From positions 1,037,140-1,101,139 of the forward strand of contig CAJOIT010000003.1 of assembly GCA_905234755.1 (NCBI GenBank): 64,000 nt of DNA, given 5' to 3'. Positions within the stretch are counted from its first letter, which is position 1. Each line of letters opens with the position of its first letter. The notes under the pieces were generated by a model. It ran no database searches. It worked only from the letters and a program-made list of their open reading frames with translations, and was not told the origin of the DNA. The translations under genes were made by a program, and so were the position numbers. Shown in pieces: positions 1 through 9,122 of this stretch. This DNA comes from an uncultured Bacteroidales bacterium (GTDB lineage: Bacteria > Bacteroidota > Bacteroidia > Bacteroidales > ML635J-15).

Positions 1-1669
1 AATTGTCGTACCTGTCGAACACAGCCTCGTTGAAACGCGTGGAATAAAGGCTGTCCTCGGAAATCGTCAAGGCGTGATACAAATTCAACCGGCCATTGCC
101 AAGCATTCCAGCATAATCGCTATTAAAATATACGCGGTAGGAAGTATCAAAATATGTCGTATCGAAAACATACTGTCCGAAATACACATCATTGTGAATC
201 GTATCATATTCATAACCACCGACATACACATGATTATGAATAGTATCGTACTCGTATGCCTGCAAATCGTCCGACCAAGTGCTGTCAACCGAAATGCTAT
301 CGTAGGAATAAAGCTGGTCGTTCCAAGTGCTATCGATTGAAATACTGTCGATGTATTCAACAAAAGTGCTGTCAACCTGTATTACGGAATCGGGAACCAA
401 ATAGTTCAGAGTATCAATGTTATCGGCTGACACGCGAATGATTTCACCAATCTGCATGGCATTGTAGTCGGGATAGTACGACCTTAAAATACCAGCACTA
501 CCTGCAACTATCGGGCTTGCAAACGATGTCCCGCCCCACATTGTGGCATAACCGTTCTCGCTTGTAGAAACATACATTGTTCCTGGTGCCGACACGTCAA
601 CCGTCGTTGAATACGATGACTTATTCCACTTAGCATCGTTTATGTCGGTAGCAGCAACCGAAATCACATTCTCGAACGAAGCAGGATAGAACTTGCCTTC
701 AACGCCCTCGTTTCCAGCAGCAGCAACCACAAGGACATCGTAATTTATTGTTGCATAATTCACAACATCCTGTCCCATCTGCTGATAAGAAGTGCTTCCC
801 CAACTGCAGTTCACTACATCGAAACGATGATTGGCGGCATACACAATCGACTGATATACATTTACAAGCGAACCTTCATCGTTCATAATTCGCAAAGGCA
901 CGAATTTGCACTTATAGCCAGCGCCAGAAACACCTATGCCATTGTTTGTAACGGCTGCCGCAATGCCCGACACATACGCTCCATGCTCGTTGCTATTGCA
1001 GCCATGCGGAATCTGTGCATTATTGTTGTCAAGAGCAAAATTCCATCCCTTATAGTTGTCAACAAAGCCATCATTATCATTGTCAATGCCATCTGGAACA
1101 TCATCATAATTAATCTTGAGATTGCCTTCTAGGTCAGGATGAGTTAGTCCAGTTCCGGTGTCAGATATACCAATTACTACAGATGTATCACCTTTGCAGA
1201 TGTCCCATGCCTCATACGAATGCACATTTCTTGTCCAATACTGATAAGCGCCATCTGCATTTGCATTTTCGGGACAGGCAAGCGGATCATTTGGAACATC
1301 AAGAAGCGAAACCTTGTAAAGCGGTTCAGCATAATCAACTTCGCGCAACTTATCAAGGAATGCTACTGCCTGCATGACATCAATATCCTTACGGAATACG
1401 AGCCTGTAGATGGTGGTAATATCAACCATGCGATGTCCATAATTGTTGAACTCCTTTTCTGGGCGAACAGCATCTGGAAACTCGAGTTTATAGTCAAAAT
1501 CACCGAAAGCAGCTATAATCCCGATCATTTCTTCCGACTTGAAAAATGAATTTATCGCATTTTGCTGCAACTTTATAATTACCATATTACTTTCGTAATC
1601 AACCTTTTGCGCCATTGAAACGGCACATAATATCATCATTGTCAAGATTAAAGACAAAACTCGTTTCAT
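1..1669 (-). CDS. Subtilisin-like serine protease (S8), secreted, 3' end cut by window edge
   Basis: This is the 5' 556 codons of a peptidase that continues past the left edge. The ATG at 1669 gives a signal peptide (MKRVLSLILTMMILCAVSMA). A propeptide-like region follows to about residue 130. The subtilisin catalytic triad is visible: Asp170 in SDTGTG, His229 in HGAYVSG and Ser382 in GGTSFASP. Between the Ser helix and the last catalytic-domain helix (GMLGNGRLNLYHAL, about 523-536) lies an unusual insert of about 95 residues made of degenerate repeats (DSISIDSTW, DSISVDSTW, DTIHNHVY, DTIHNDVY). A T9SS sorting domain could lie beyond the edge, but that is inference. It has its own promoter and is separated from the DUF1573 genes by their terminator. 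The triad makes the family call secure; the substrate is unknown. Confidence 0.93.
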   Translation of the reverse strand, partial: MKRVLSLILTMMILCAVSMAQKVDYESNMVIIKLQQNAINSFFKSEEMIGIIAAFGDFDYKLEFPDAVRPEKEFNNYGHRMVDITTIYRLVFRKDIDVMQAVAFLDKLREVDYAEPLYKVSLLDVPNDPLACPENANADGAYQYWTRNVHSYEAWDICKGDTSVVIGISDTGTGLTHPDLEGNLKINYDDVPDGIDNDNDGFVDNYKGWNFALDNNNAQIPHGCNSNEHGAYVSGIAAAVTNNGIGVSGAGYKCKFVPLRIMNDEGSLVNVYQSIVYAANHRFDVVNCSWGSTSYQQMGQDVVNYATINYDVLVVAAAGNEGVEGKFYPASFENVISVAATDINDAKWNKSSYSTTVDVSAPGTMYVSTSENGYATMWGGTSFASPIVAGSAGILRSYYPDYNAMQIGEIIRVSADNIDTLNYLVPDSVIQVDSTFVEYIDSISIDSTWNDQLYSYDSISVDSTWSDDLQAYEYDTIHNHVYVGGYEYDTIHNDVYFGQYVFDTTYFDTSYRVYFNSDYAGMLGNGRLNLYHALTISEDSLYSTRFNEAVFDRYDN

Positions 1670-1684
1670 ACTCAAAAATTTTGC

Positions 1685-1714
1685 GAAAGATAAGGAAAAT
1701 GTTTGAATGTTCAA
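1685..1714 (-). promoter_or_regulatory. Promoter of the subtilisin-like protease gene
   Basis: On the minus strand a TTG (1712-1714) is followed after exactly 19 nt by TATCTTTC (1685-1692), one mismatch from the Bacteroidota TAnnTTTG -7 box. It lies 16 nt upstream of the ATG, so the leader would be very short. The -33 part sits inside the degenerate repeat at 1700-1758. Confidence 0.5.
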
Positions 1715-1758
1715 AAGTTTCTGAGTTTCAATGTTTCTTGGTTTGATGTTGTTGGGAT
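1700..1758. repeat. Degenerate short repeat (GTTTGAATGTTC-like units)
   Basis: Imperfect copies of a unit of about 12-15 nt follow one another: TTTGAATGTTC, TTTCAATGTTTC, TTTGATGTTG. The same vocabulary, in the reverse complement, appears at about 35880-35925, so this is probably one intergenic repeat family. Confidence 0.5.
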
Positions 1759-1768
1759 AAAAGATAAC

Positions 1769-1800
1769 AAAAAAAACGGTCGGAACTTGATTCCGACCGT
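1769..1800 (-). terminator. Rho-independent terminator of the DUF1573 genes
   Basis: A perfect 10-bp stem (1776-1785 with 1791-1800) has a 5-nt loop. On the minus strand it is followed by a run of T, 36 nt beyond the stop of the upstream DUF1573 gene. Confidence 0.85.
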
Positions 1801-1836
1801 AATGTTTTGGGTATATGAAATTAGACTAGAATTGTG

Positions 1837-2937
1837 CTATTCCTCGATGTTGCCGACAATCTTAACAACCATGCTCGAATTTGTTGGGTCATTGGTGGTG
1901 ATTGTAATCGGCTTGCTCTGATGACCTTTCTTGCCTGCTGAATTGAAAGTTGCCTTAATGAAACTTTCCTCACCGGGCTTAATGACCATCTTTTCCGGAT
2001 TCGGAACAGTGCAACCGCAGGTTGCCTTTACCTTACGGATAATAAGGTCGGACTTGCCCTCGTTCTTGAACTTGTACTCGTATGTTACCTTGTCGCCCTG
2101 CTTAATTGTACCAAAATCGTATTCAGTCTGCGAGAAGACAATCTTCGGAGCATTTGCAAGTTCGGTCGGTGACAAATGTGAGAAGTCCTCTACTATTGTT
2201 GCGCTTACCGTTATCTTGTTCTTGCTATTGACGCTATCGTTTACAACCACCGAAATTCTATCCTGCAAGAATCCCCAGTCGTTTTTCTGCTTTGCATCAT
2301 ACGAAACATGGATTATACCAGTCTGTCCCATTTTTTCATTGGCTTTTTTTGCTGCCAATGTTTCCGGTTCCATCCAAATCTTAATGTGCTTTGGAACATT
2401 CTGGAATGTAACCTTCATAGGGGATTCTGTCATATTGACAACACCAATCGTATCGGTTTTGGTTTCGGTATTGAAAACATTGTTCAAAGCCAAATGAGCC
2501 GACCTAAGTCTCAAGCCGCTGAAATCCTTTGGATAATAATCCTCAACACTTTTTTCTCGCGGAGTAACCTCGCCAGTAATTGTAAGGATTGTTGTTGGGG
2601 CTTCGCAGTTTGTCGTAACTGTTATCGACTTGTTGAACTTTCCGGGACGGTTCTGCGGATTGTAAGATGCCTTTACAAAACCTTTCTTTCCCTTTTGTAT
2701 AGGCTCCTTTGTATAATCGGTTGCAGTACAACCACACGAAGCCTTAACATTGGTAAGCACCAATGGTTCTTCACCGACATTTGTAAACTCGAATATGGCA
2801 GTCTGCATGCCTGCCTCCTCCTTGAACACACCAAAATTGTGAGTTGTCTTTTCCCACGAAATCTGTGGTTGCTTAGTCTGCGCCGAAACTGCAACGGCAA
2901 TCGACAAAGCTAAAAATGCTAAAAAAATCTTTTTCAT
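1837..2937 (-). CDS. DUF1573 protein with two Ig-like domains, secreted
   Basis: A 366-residue exported protein of unknown role. The ATG at 2937 is preferred over an upstream in-frame start at 2964 because it begins a clean signal peptide (MKKIFLAFLALSIAVAVSA). Two DUF1573 domains are seen, at about residues 27-125 and 265-366. Each has the pattern HxFG or YDFG, then FxFxNxG, then the KATCGCT/KASCGCT cysteine pair. The fold is an Ig-like beta sandwich related to ASPM/SPD-2/Hydin domains. The region between them (about 130-260) is more divergent and may be a third, degenerate sandwich. The first domain closely matches the single-domain protein encoded just upstream at 2969-3376, so the pair arose by tandem duplication. 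The genes are 31 nt apart and probably share one transcript ending at 1769-1800. Confidence 0.9.
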   Translation of the reverse strand: MKKIFLAFLALSIAVAVSAQTKQPQISWEKTTHNFGVFKEEAGMQTAIFEFTNVGEEPLVLTNVKASCGCTATDYTKEPIQKGKKGFVKASYNPQNRPGKFNKSITVTTNCEAPTTILTITGEVTPREKSVEDYYPKDFSGLRLRSAHLALNNVFNTETKTDTIGVVNMTESPMKVTFQNVPKHIKIWMEPETLAAKKANEKMGQTGIIHVSYDAKQKNDWGFLQDRISVVVNDSVNSKNKITVSATIVEDFSHLSPTELANAPKIVFSQTEYDFGTIKQGDKVTYEYKFKNEGKSDLIIRKVKATCGCTVPNPEKMVIKPGEESFIKATFNSAGKKGHQSKPITITTNDPTNSSMVVKIVGNIEE

Positions 2938-2968
2938 AACACCTATTATAAAATAGTCATTCAATTAA

Positions 2969-3376
2969 TTACTTTTCTTCCTCCTCAGGTTTAGCAGCAG
3001 GGATAACTTCGCCAGTAATCCTAACTATAGATGTCGGCTGGAACTCATTTGTTGTTACCGTTATCTGCTTCGAGAACTTACCCGGTCTATTCTTCGGATT
3101 GTATGAAGCCTTAACATAACCCTTTGCTCCCGGCTGAACAGGTTCCTTGGTATAATCGGTTGCTGTGCATCCGCATGAAGCCTTAACATTTGTTAGGAAC
3201 AACGGCTTGTCGCCTGTATTTGTAAACTCGAATATTGCGGTCTGAATACCATCCGCCTCATTGAAAGTGCCAAAGTCGTGAACTGTCTTTGCCCAAGAAA
3301 TTGCTGGACCTTCCTGCTGTGCCATCATAATTCCAGAAAACACAATTGCCAATGTCAATAAAACTAATCTTCTCAT
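2969..3376 (-). CDS. DUF1573 protein with a single domain, secreted
   Basis: A 135-residue exported protein of unknown function. The start at 3376 (MRRLVLLTLAIVFSGIMMAQ) gives a signal peptide directly; a longer form from 3400 would add eight residues and would start inside the -7 box region, so it is rejected. One DUF1573 domain covers about residues 28-125, with the conserved HDFGTF, FEFTNTG and KASCGCT segments, and a short acidic tail EEEEK. It is a close paralogue of the N-terminal domain of the next gene on the same strand (1837-2937). DUF1573 genes are abundant in Bacteroidales and lie in the envelope or outside it; a binding or scaffold role is inferred only. Confidence 0.9.
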   Translation of the reverse strand: MRRLVLLTLAIVFSGIMMAQQEGPAISWAKTVHDFGTFNEADGIQTAIFEFTNTGDKPLFLTNVKASCGCTATDYTKEPVQPGAKGYVKASYNPKNRPGKFSKQITVTTNEFQPTSIVRITGEVIPAAKPEEEEK

Positions 3377-3397
3377 AACCTTAATTTTTAATGGTTG

Positions 3398-3405
3398 CAA
3401 ATCTA
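3398..3405 (-). promoter_or_regulatory. -7 box for the DUF1573 gene pair
   Basis: TAGATTTG on the minus strand matches TAnnTTTG exactly and lies 21 nt upstream of the ATG at 3376. No clear TTG is present at the -33 spacing. Confidence 0.5.
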
Positions 3406-3502
3406 ATATTTTAATTTGAAATAAACATGAAATCGCTTATTACAAATTGCAGTCCAAAAGAACAGAAAAAAACGATTCGTTTAATTAAAAAAATGTTAAA
3501 CC

Positions 3503-4525
3503 TTATAAATCCATGAAATTTATCCTAGCCTGCGGAATTACTGAAAGCGGTGCAATTTTCCCCTTTTGATACATATAATAGCCTACTAATGCAATCATTG
3601 CGGCATTATCAGTTGTGTAGCTAATCTTTGGAATATACACCTGCCATTTTTTCTTTTCGGCAGCCTGAAGCATTCGGTTGCGCAATCCGGAATTTGCAGA
3701 AACTCCGCCCGAAATTGCCACTCGCCTTATGCCAGTCTGCTTCACGGCCTTTTCCAACTTGTTGAACAATATATCAATTATCGTCTTTTGCAACGATGCC
3801 GCCAAGTCGTTCACATTTTCCGTTATGAAATTCTGATTCTTTGCAACCTCATCGCGCACGGTATATAGGAACGATGTTTTCAGTCCGCTGAAACTATAGT
3901 CGAATCCAGGGATAGCAGGCTTGGCAAACTTGAATTTGTTTTCGTCACCGAGTTTCGAAAGCTTGTCAATTACAGGACCTCCGGGATAAGTCAAGCCCAT
4001 GACCTTGGCACATTTGTCGAAAGCCTCTCCTGCTGCGTCATCGATTGTCTTACCAATAATCTCAAAATCAAGATAATCCCTTACCAGTACAATCTGCGAA
4101 TGACCGCCAGAAACTAGCAGGCAGAGAAATGGAAATTCTGGAACACATTCGTCCTCGTCCTTTTCGCGCAGGAAATGCGCAAGGATATGTCCGTGCAAAT
4201 GGTTGACTCCCACCAACGGAATGTCTCGCGCCACCGAAAGCCCCTTCGCAAACGAAGCTCCCACAAGCAACGAACCAAGCAAACCCGGCCCCTTTGTGAA
4301 CGCAATCGCATCTATTTCATTCATACTGATTTCGGCTCGCGACAACGCTTCTTTCACAACCAAAACTATGTTCTGCTGATGCGCACGACTTGCAAGTTCG
4401 GGAACGACACCACCATATTTTTCGTGAATCGCCTGAGTATTAATAACATTTGAAAGCAACTTTCCATCGCAGACAACTGCTGCCGAGGTATCATCGCACG
4501 AAGATTCTATACCTAAAATTTTCAC
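3503..4525 (-). CDS. tsaD: tRNA N6-adenosine threonylcarbamoyltransferase
   Basis: A 340-residue cytosolic enzyme that transfers the threonylcarbamoyl group onto A37 of tRNAs reading ANN codons, working with TsaB and TsaE. It has the TsaD/Kae1 ASKHA fold: N-terminal GIESSCDDTSAAVV, then YGGVVPELASRAH at about 37-49, and the metal-binding histidines in NHLHGH (His109, His113). It continues with SGGHSQ, DDAAGEAFDK, YPGG and the C-terminal ISGGVSANSGLR. Length matches the family. The start is a GTG at 4525; no ATG is available and the N-terminus aligns with the family from there. It is transcribed divergently from the TamB-like gene, from a well-formed promoter immediately upstream. Confidence 0.97.
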   Translation of the reverse strand: MKILGIESSCDDTSAAVVCDGKLLSNVINTQAIHEKYGGVVPELASRAHQQNIVLVVKEALSRAEISMNEIDAIAFTKGPGLLGSLLVGASFAKGLSVARDIPLVGVNHLHGHILAHFLREKDEDECVPEFPFLCLLVSGGHSQIVLVRDYLDFEIIGKTIDDAAGEAFDKCAKVMGLTYPGGPVIDKLSKLGDENKFKFAKPAIPGFDYSFSGLKTSFLYTVRDEVAKNQNFITENVNDLAASLQKTIIDILFNKLEKAVKQTGIRRVAISGGVSANSGLRNRMLQAAEKKKWQVYIPKISYTTDNAAMIALVGYYMYQKGKIAPLSVIPQARINFMDL

Positions 4526-4539
4526 TTCACTTTTTTTTG

Positions 4540-4571
4540 CAAATTTACAATTCTTTAAATTAGGCTGTCAA
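4540..4571 (-). promoter_or_regulatory. Promoter of tsaD
   Basis: On the minus strand TTGAC (4567-4571) is followed after 19 nt by TAAATTTG (4540-4547), a perfect Bacteroidota -33/-7 pair. The -7 box ends only 14 nt before the GTG start, so the leader is about 10 nt. Confidence 0.75.
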
Positions 4572-4614
4572 TAATTTTTAAGATATTTGCAGTTTGTTTT
4601 AAACTGCCCGAATT

Positions 4615-7600
4615 TTGTTCAGATATAAGGTCAGACGGTTTTTTATTATTTTGTTCTTGTTGATTGTCAAGGACTTGATACTTCTTATTGCCATTTTATA
4701 CTCTCCTTATCTGCAAAGTTTCATAGCAAGAAAATGCATAGACTATTTTGCAAACGCATACAATATCGAACTTAGCGTAGGCGATGTTTACATAAAAATA
4801 CCTAATCAGCTGGTGCTTTCCGACATAGAAATGAAGGATTCTTGCGGAAACGAGCTTCTGTCGGCAGAAAATCTTGATGCAACAATTGAAAAAATTTCGT
4901 TCCGAAACAGTTTTCTTCTCCTTTCAGAAGTAAACCTCAACGGTCCGCTCATTAATGTTATAGTTGACGAAAAAGGAACTGCAAACTACAGCTATATCCT
5001 CGACAAATTTGCGACAGAAGATTCTACAAATTTGGATTTCAATGTTATATGCAAAAAGGTATCGATAACAAATGGACATCTGAAATATCTTGACAAAAGG
5101 CACGACAACACGGCAAGCTCGTTCAAGCCAACCGACATTGAAATAAAGGATTTCAATGCTGGAATAAGTAGGTTCAGATACCTGAACGACACAATAAGCG
5201 TCAACATTGATAACTTTTCGCTGAACGAAAAGTCGGGAATAGCCATAAACAACTTCTCTGGCAACCTAAAATATTACGACAAAGGCTTTAGTGTAAGCAA
5301 CCTAAACTTCAAAACGGACTATTCTGAACTTGTATGTTCCGAAATCGCCTTAAGCGGCAAGGACAACCTATACCTTAGCAACCCTATGGAAAAGATAGAA
5401 AAGTTCAGCGTAAACATCGACACTCTAATATTCAGCGTTGCCGACCTTGCTCCGTTCCTCCCCCAATATCAAGGATTTTCGGACAGTTTGCACCTGCGAG
5501 GCAATTTCTCGGGACGGCTCGACGACTTCAAGTTCAAGAATTTTGGAATCGCAATGTACAACGGCACAAGACTTTATGCCAACCTTTCTGTCAACGGACT
5601 GCCAGACGTAGAACAGACAATCGTATTCGGCAATATATCGAACCTGCAGACAAACAAGGACGACCTGAACAGGATTTTCAAACTTGTATCGCCAGAATAC
5701 CCATTCCAGATTCCAAAAGAACTTGACAATCTAAACCATATAGCTTTCAATGGCAACCTTTCGGGTATGCTCAACGATATGATGGCATTCGGACAGTTTA
5801 GCACAAACATTGGAACAATAAACACCGATATTGCACTTATGCCCGACTGGAAAAACAAGTCGCTCGAATACGATGGTAGCATTTCGGCAAAAGAATTCAA
5901 CCTTCACGACATTGTTTCGGGCAACAATGGTCTCGGATTAGTATCGCTGAACCTTAACATTAGCGGAAGCATCGACTCTCTATCGCGAACACAAAACAAC
6001 ATTAACGGAAAAATACACCGCTTCGACTTATACGGATACCCATATTCCAACATCAATGTAAAGGGAAGACTTACCAACACCGCATTCAATGGAAACATCA
6101 ACATAAACGACCCGAACATTACGGCAGAAGTCATTGGAAGCTACAACTTCGGAGGGAAAAACAACAAGATTGAAATATCAAGCGATTTATATGCAAACCT
6201 TAAAGAACTGAACCTTGTTCAGGAAAGCGCAAAAAATTCAGAACTCAAACTTGTACTTGGCGCGCAAATCGATGGAGACATAACCAAACGCCCTATTGGA
6301 AACATAACGCTTAGCAGTGCCGAATTTAACATAGACGAAAAACACCTCGTCATCAACAAACTTTCAGCAATATCAAGAGTAGATGATGAAAAAAAATACA
6401 GCATCAATATTGATTCCGACATTCTCGACCTTGGAATATATGGAGATTTCAACATCAGCGAAGTCGTCGATGACATATATTATATGATAGCGCAATCGGT
6501 TCCATCGGTATTCGGAAAGTACGCAAAGGCCGAACACAATGTAAACTACTTCACATATCATTTCAGAATCAAGCACATAAACGACATTATAAAATTCTAC
6601 GACAAGGAACTTCTCGTCCATGGCGACATATACTGCAACAACGGATATGTTTTCGGCAACACACAGACGCTTTACGGCAAGGTCATGCTACCCAGAATAA
6701 GCCGTGGCGACTACTACATAGGCGAAAGCGAAATAGAAATGTACAGCATGAAGGGACTTGCCAGCGTATATATGAACTCGTCATCAATAGGCAACAGCAA
6801 TTTGTCTTTCGAAAACATTAACCTTGCAATGGCCGCCGAAAACGACAGCATTGGGCTTAACCTTAATTGGAACAGCAAAGAAAAAAGCGACAACAGCGGA
6901 TTCTTCGCTCTCGACACAAAATTCAGCCCACACGAAAACGATTCCAGCCCTCGTATCGAAGTTGACATATTGCCATCTCAATTCATTTTTGGCGAGAGCA
7001 TCTGGAAACTTGAAGAAACCCACATCAACTACGACAACCGCGAAGTAGAAATAGAAAACCTGAAGCTATCCAATGCCAACCAGATACTTAATGTAAAAGG
7101 ATATATTTCGAAGAATCCGGACAAAACGCTATCATTCCTAATTGACAATGTAGATGTAAGCAACATTAATGCAATAACACAGCCCGCAGGCTACGAATTC
7201 GGAGGTATTCTATCGGGAAGTGGACGCATATCAAACATTTACGACATTCCTGTATTTACAACAAATGTCAACATTAACGACCTCAGCATCAACCAAGAGA
7301 AATTAGGCAAACTGAGCCTTTCATCAAAATGGGACAAGCTGAGCAAGGCCTTTGTAATGAGCGGCACAAACAAATATGTCGAGATGAAAGGGACATACCT
7401 TACAGAAATTGACAGCCTTGATGCCAGCATAATACTGAAAAACTTAAAGATAGACATTTTCGACAAGTACCTTAATGCTTACGAGATAAGCGGACTAAAG
7501 GGGGATGCCAACGGAACCATAATGCTGACAGGAAGCATCAAAAAGCCGACAATAGACGGCACAATAAACCTCAAGCAAGCTGAATTTACATACGACTATC

Positions 7601-9066
7601 TGAAACTTAAGGCATTAACCGAAGACAAGGTTTACATTGGCAACGACAGGATATACTTCGACAACTTCAAGGTAAAGGACGAAAATGGAAATGTCGGCAC
7701 GATAAACGGTGGCATATACCACGACAACTTCAAAAATTTCAGGTTCGAACTTCTGGCAAACCTCGAGGATTTCAAGGTTATGAATACAAAACTATCTGAC
7801 AACAATCTGTTCTATGGTACCGTATATGCATCGGGCGGACTTACGGTGGAAGGCACGCCTAACAACTTCTCGGTATACGCAGGAGCCACGACAGGTCCAG
7901 GCACTAAATTTGTCCTTCCTATGGAAGACAACTACCACGCACAGAACACAAGCTACATAACATTCGTAACCGCCGAAGACCGCGAAGCAAATATCAGCAG
8001 TAGAAAATTCTCCACTACAGACTATTCCATAAAACTCGACATAGATGTGAAGCCCGAAGCCGAAGTCCAGATTGTTTTCGACCCGAGGACAGGCGACCGA
8101 ATAAAGGCAAACGGAGAAGGTATGCTAAAGATTGAATATACTTCCGATGAAGAACTGTACATGTATGGTGAAATAGAAGTAACAAAGGGCGACTACCTTT
8201 TCACTCTCGAAAACATCATCAACAAGCGATTCACAATTCCATCGGGCGGAACTATAACATGGGACGGCAATCCATACGAAGGGAAACTGAATCTTGATGC
8301 TGTATATACGACAACAGTTTCGCTAAAGGAACTTATGCGCGAGGAATACGACTCCACAGATACCAACAACAAGAAGGCTACTGTAGAATGCCACATGCAC
8401 CTTATTGGGAATCTTATGTCGCCCGAAATACAGTTCAGCATAAACATACCTAACGGAAGCGACAAGGTAAAGACAAAACTTGCAAGCCTCACACAGGACG
8501 AAATCAACAAGCAGTTGCTATATGTACTGGTAATTAACCAGTTCTACGACCCCAACGCCGAAATGCTAAACCAGACTGGAACAACCACCAACGCAGTCGG
8601 GGTAACAACCACACAGATGCTGTCGAACCAACTTAGCAACTGGCTGTCGAAGATTGTAAAAGATGTAGATGTCGGATTCAAATACAGACCTAGCACCGAA
8701 TTTACGGGACAAGAAATAGAAGTGGCTCTTAGCACTCAGATTTTCAACGACCGTCTGCTAATAAATGGCAACCTCGGTATAAGCGACAAGAAGTTCAACA
8801 ACGAAAACATTGTCGGCGATGTAGAAGTACAATGGAAACTGAACAAAAAAGGTTCGTTGCGCATAAAAGGTTTCTCGCGCAAAAATACCGACATCGAAGC
8901 GGAATACGGACCATACACCACTGGTGCCGGCATATTCTACACCGAAGAGTTCGACACATTCGGCGAACTTATGCGCAAAATATGGAACGGAATAACATTC
9001 AAGCAAGCAAGGGAAAAGCACAAGGCTAAAAAAGCTGAGAAAAATGCCACGGCAAAGAAAAAATAA
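4615..9066 (+). CDS. tamB: TamB-like translocation and assembly module protein (DUF490)
   Basis: A 1483-residue inner-membrane-anchored, periplasm-spanning protein. It has an N-terminal transmembrane segment at about residues 9-28, then a very long region of short beta strands with recurring Asn, Asp and Ser, typical of AsmA/TamB beta-groove proteins. The C-terminal DUF490/TamB domain (about 1080-1450) shows GDYLFTLENIINKRFTIPSG and the W-G-NPYEG motif. Such proteins are thought to move lipid between membranes or assist outer-membrane protein assembly; the specific role here is inferred. The start is a TTG at 4615, since no in-frame ATG precedes the membrane segment. A weak -7-like GATATTTG lies at 4582-4589. 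The C-terminus is basic (KKAEKNATAKKK). Confidence 0.85.
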   Translation: MFRYKVRRFFIILFLLIVKDLILLIAILYSPYLQSFIARKCIDYFANAYNIELSVGDVYIKIPNQLVLSDIEMKDSCGNELLSAENLDATIEKISFRNSFLLLSEVNLNGPLINVIVDEKGTANYSYILDKFATEDSTNLDFNVICKKVSITNGHLKYLDKRHDNTASSFKPTDIEIKDFNAGISRFRYLNDTISVNIDNFSLNEKSGIAINNFSGNLKYYDKGFSVSNLNFKTDYSELVCSEIALSGKDNLYLSNPMEKIEKFSVNIDTLIFSVADLAPFLPQYQGFSDSLHLRGNFSGRLDDFKFKNFGIAMYNGTRLYANLSVNGLPDVEQTIVFGNISNLQTNKDDLNRIFKLVSPEYPFQIPKELDNLNHIAFNGNLSGMLNDMMAFGQFSTNIGTINTDIALMPDWKNKSLEYDGSISAKEFNLHDIVSGNNGLGLVSLNLNISGSIDSLSRTQNNINGKIHRFDLYGYPYSNINVKGRLTNTAFNGNININDPNITAEVIGSYNFGGKNNKIEISSDLYANLKELNLVQESAKNSELKLVLGAQIDGDITKRPIGNITLSSAEFNIDEKHLVINKLSAISRVDDEKKYSINIDSDILDLGIYGDFNISEVVDDIYYMIAQSVPSVFGKYAKAEHNVNYFTYHFRIKHINDIIKFYDKELLVHGDIYCNNGYVFGNTQTLYGKVMLPRISRGDYYIGESEIEMYSMKGLASVYMNSSSIGNSNLSFENINLAMAAENDSIGLNLNWNSKEKSDNSGFFALDTKFSPHENDSSPRIEVDILPSQFIFGESIWKLEETHINYDNREVEIENLKLSNANQILNVKGYISKNPDKTLSFLIDNVDVSNINAITQPAGYEFGGILSGSGRISNIYDIPVFTTNVNINDLSINQEKLGKLSLSSKWDKLSKAFVMSGTNKYVEMKGTYLTEIDSLDASIILKNLKIDIFDKYLNAYEISGLKGDANGTIMLTGSIKKPTIDGTINLKQAEFTYDYLKLKALTEDKVYIGNDRIYFDNFKVKDENGNVGTINGGIYHDNFKNFRFELLANLEDFKVMNTKLSDNNLFYGTVYASGGLTVEGTPNNFSVYAGATTGPGTKFVLPMEDNYHAQNTSYITFVTAEDREANISSRKFSTTDYSIKLDIDVKPEAEVQIVFDPRTGDRIKANGEGMLKIEYTSDEELYMYGEIEVTKGDYLFTLENIINKRFTIPSGGTITWDGNPYEGKLNLDAVYTTTVSLKELMREEYDSTDTNNKKATVECHMHLIGNLMSPEIQFSINIPNGSDKVKTKLASLTQDEINKQLLYVLVINQFYDPNAEMLNQTGTTTNAVGVTTTQMLSNQLSNWLSKIVKDVDVGFKYRPSTEFTGQEIEVALSTQIFNDRLLINGNLGISDKKFNNENIVGDVEVQWKLNKKGSLRIKGFSRKNTDIEAEYGPYTTGAGIFYTEEFDTFGELMRKIWNGITFKQAREKHKAKKAEKNATAKKK

Positions 9067-9069
9067 ATG

Positions 9070-9101
9070 CTGAAGGCTCACAATGCATTGTGAGCCTTCA
9101 G
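9070..9101 (-). terminator. 32-bp perfect palindrome acting as terminator
   Basis: A perfect palindrome with 16-nt arms sits between two convergent genes. On the minus strand it is followed by a T-rich stretch (TTTATTTTTTC), so it terminates the glycosyltransferase gene; on the plus strand the tail is poor. It could serve both transcripts. Confidence 0.75.
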
Positions 9102-9122
9102 ATTATCATAATTATCCATTGT

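Noticed and set aside
74..1549. Plus-strand frames opposite the protease
   Set aside because: Shadows of the subtilisin frame, which is open throughout and has the full triad.
1931..2913. Plus-strand frames of up to 201 codons opposite the DUF1573 genes
   Set aside because: They are shadows of the DUF1573 coding sequence; the cysteine motifs and signal peptides are on the minus strand.
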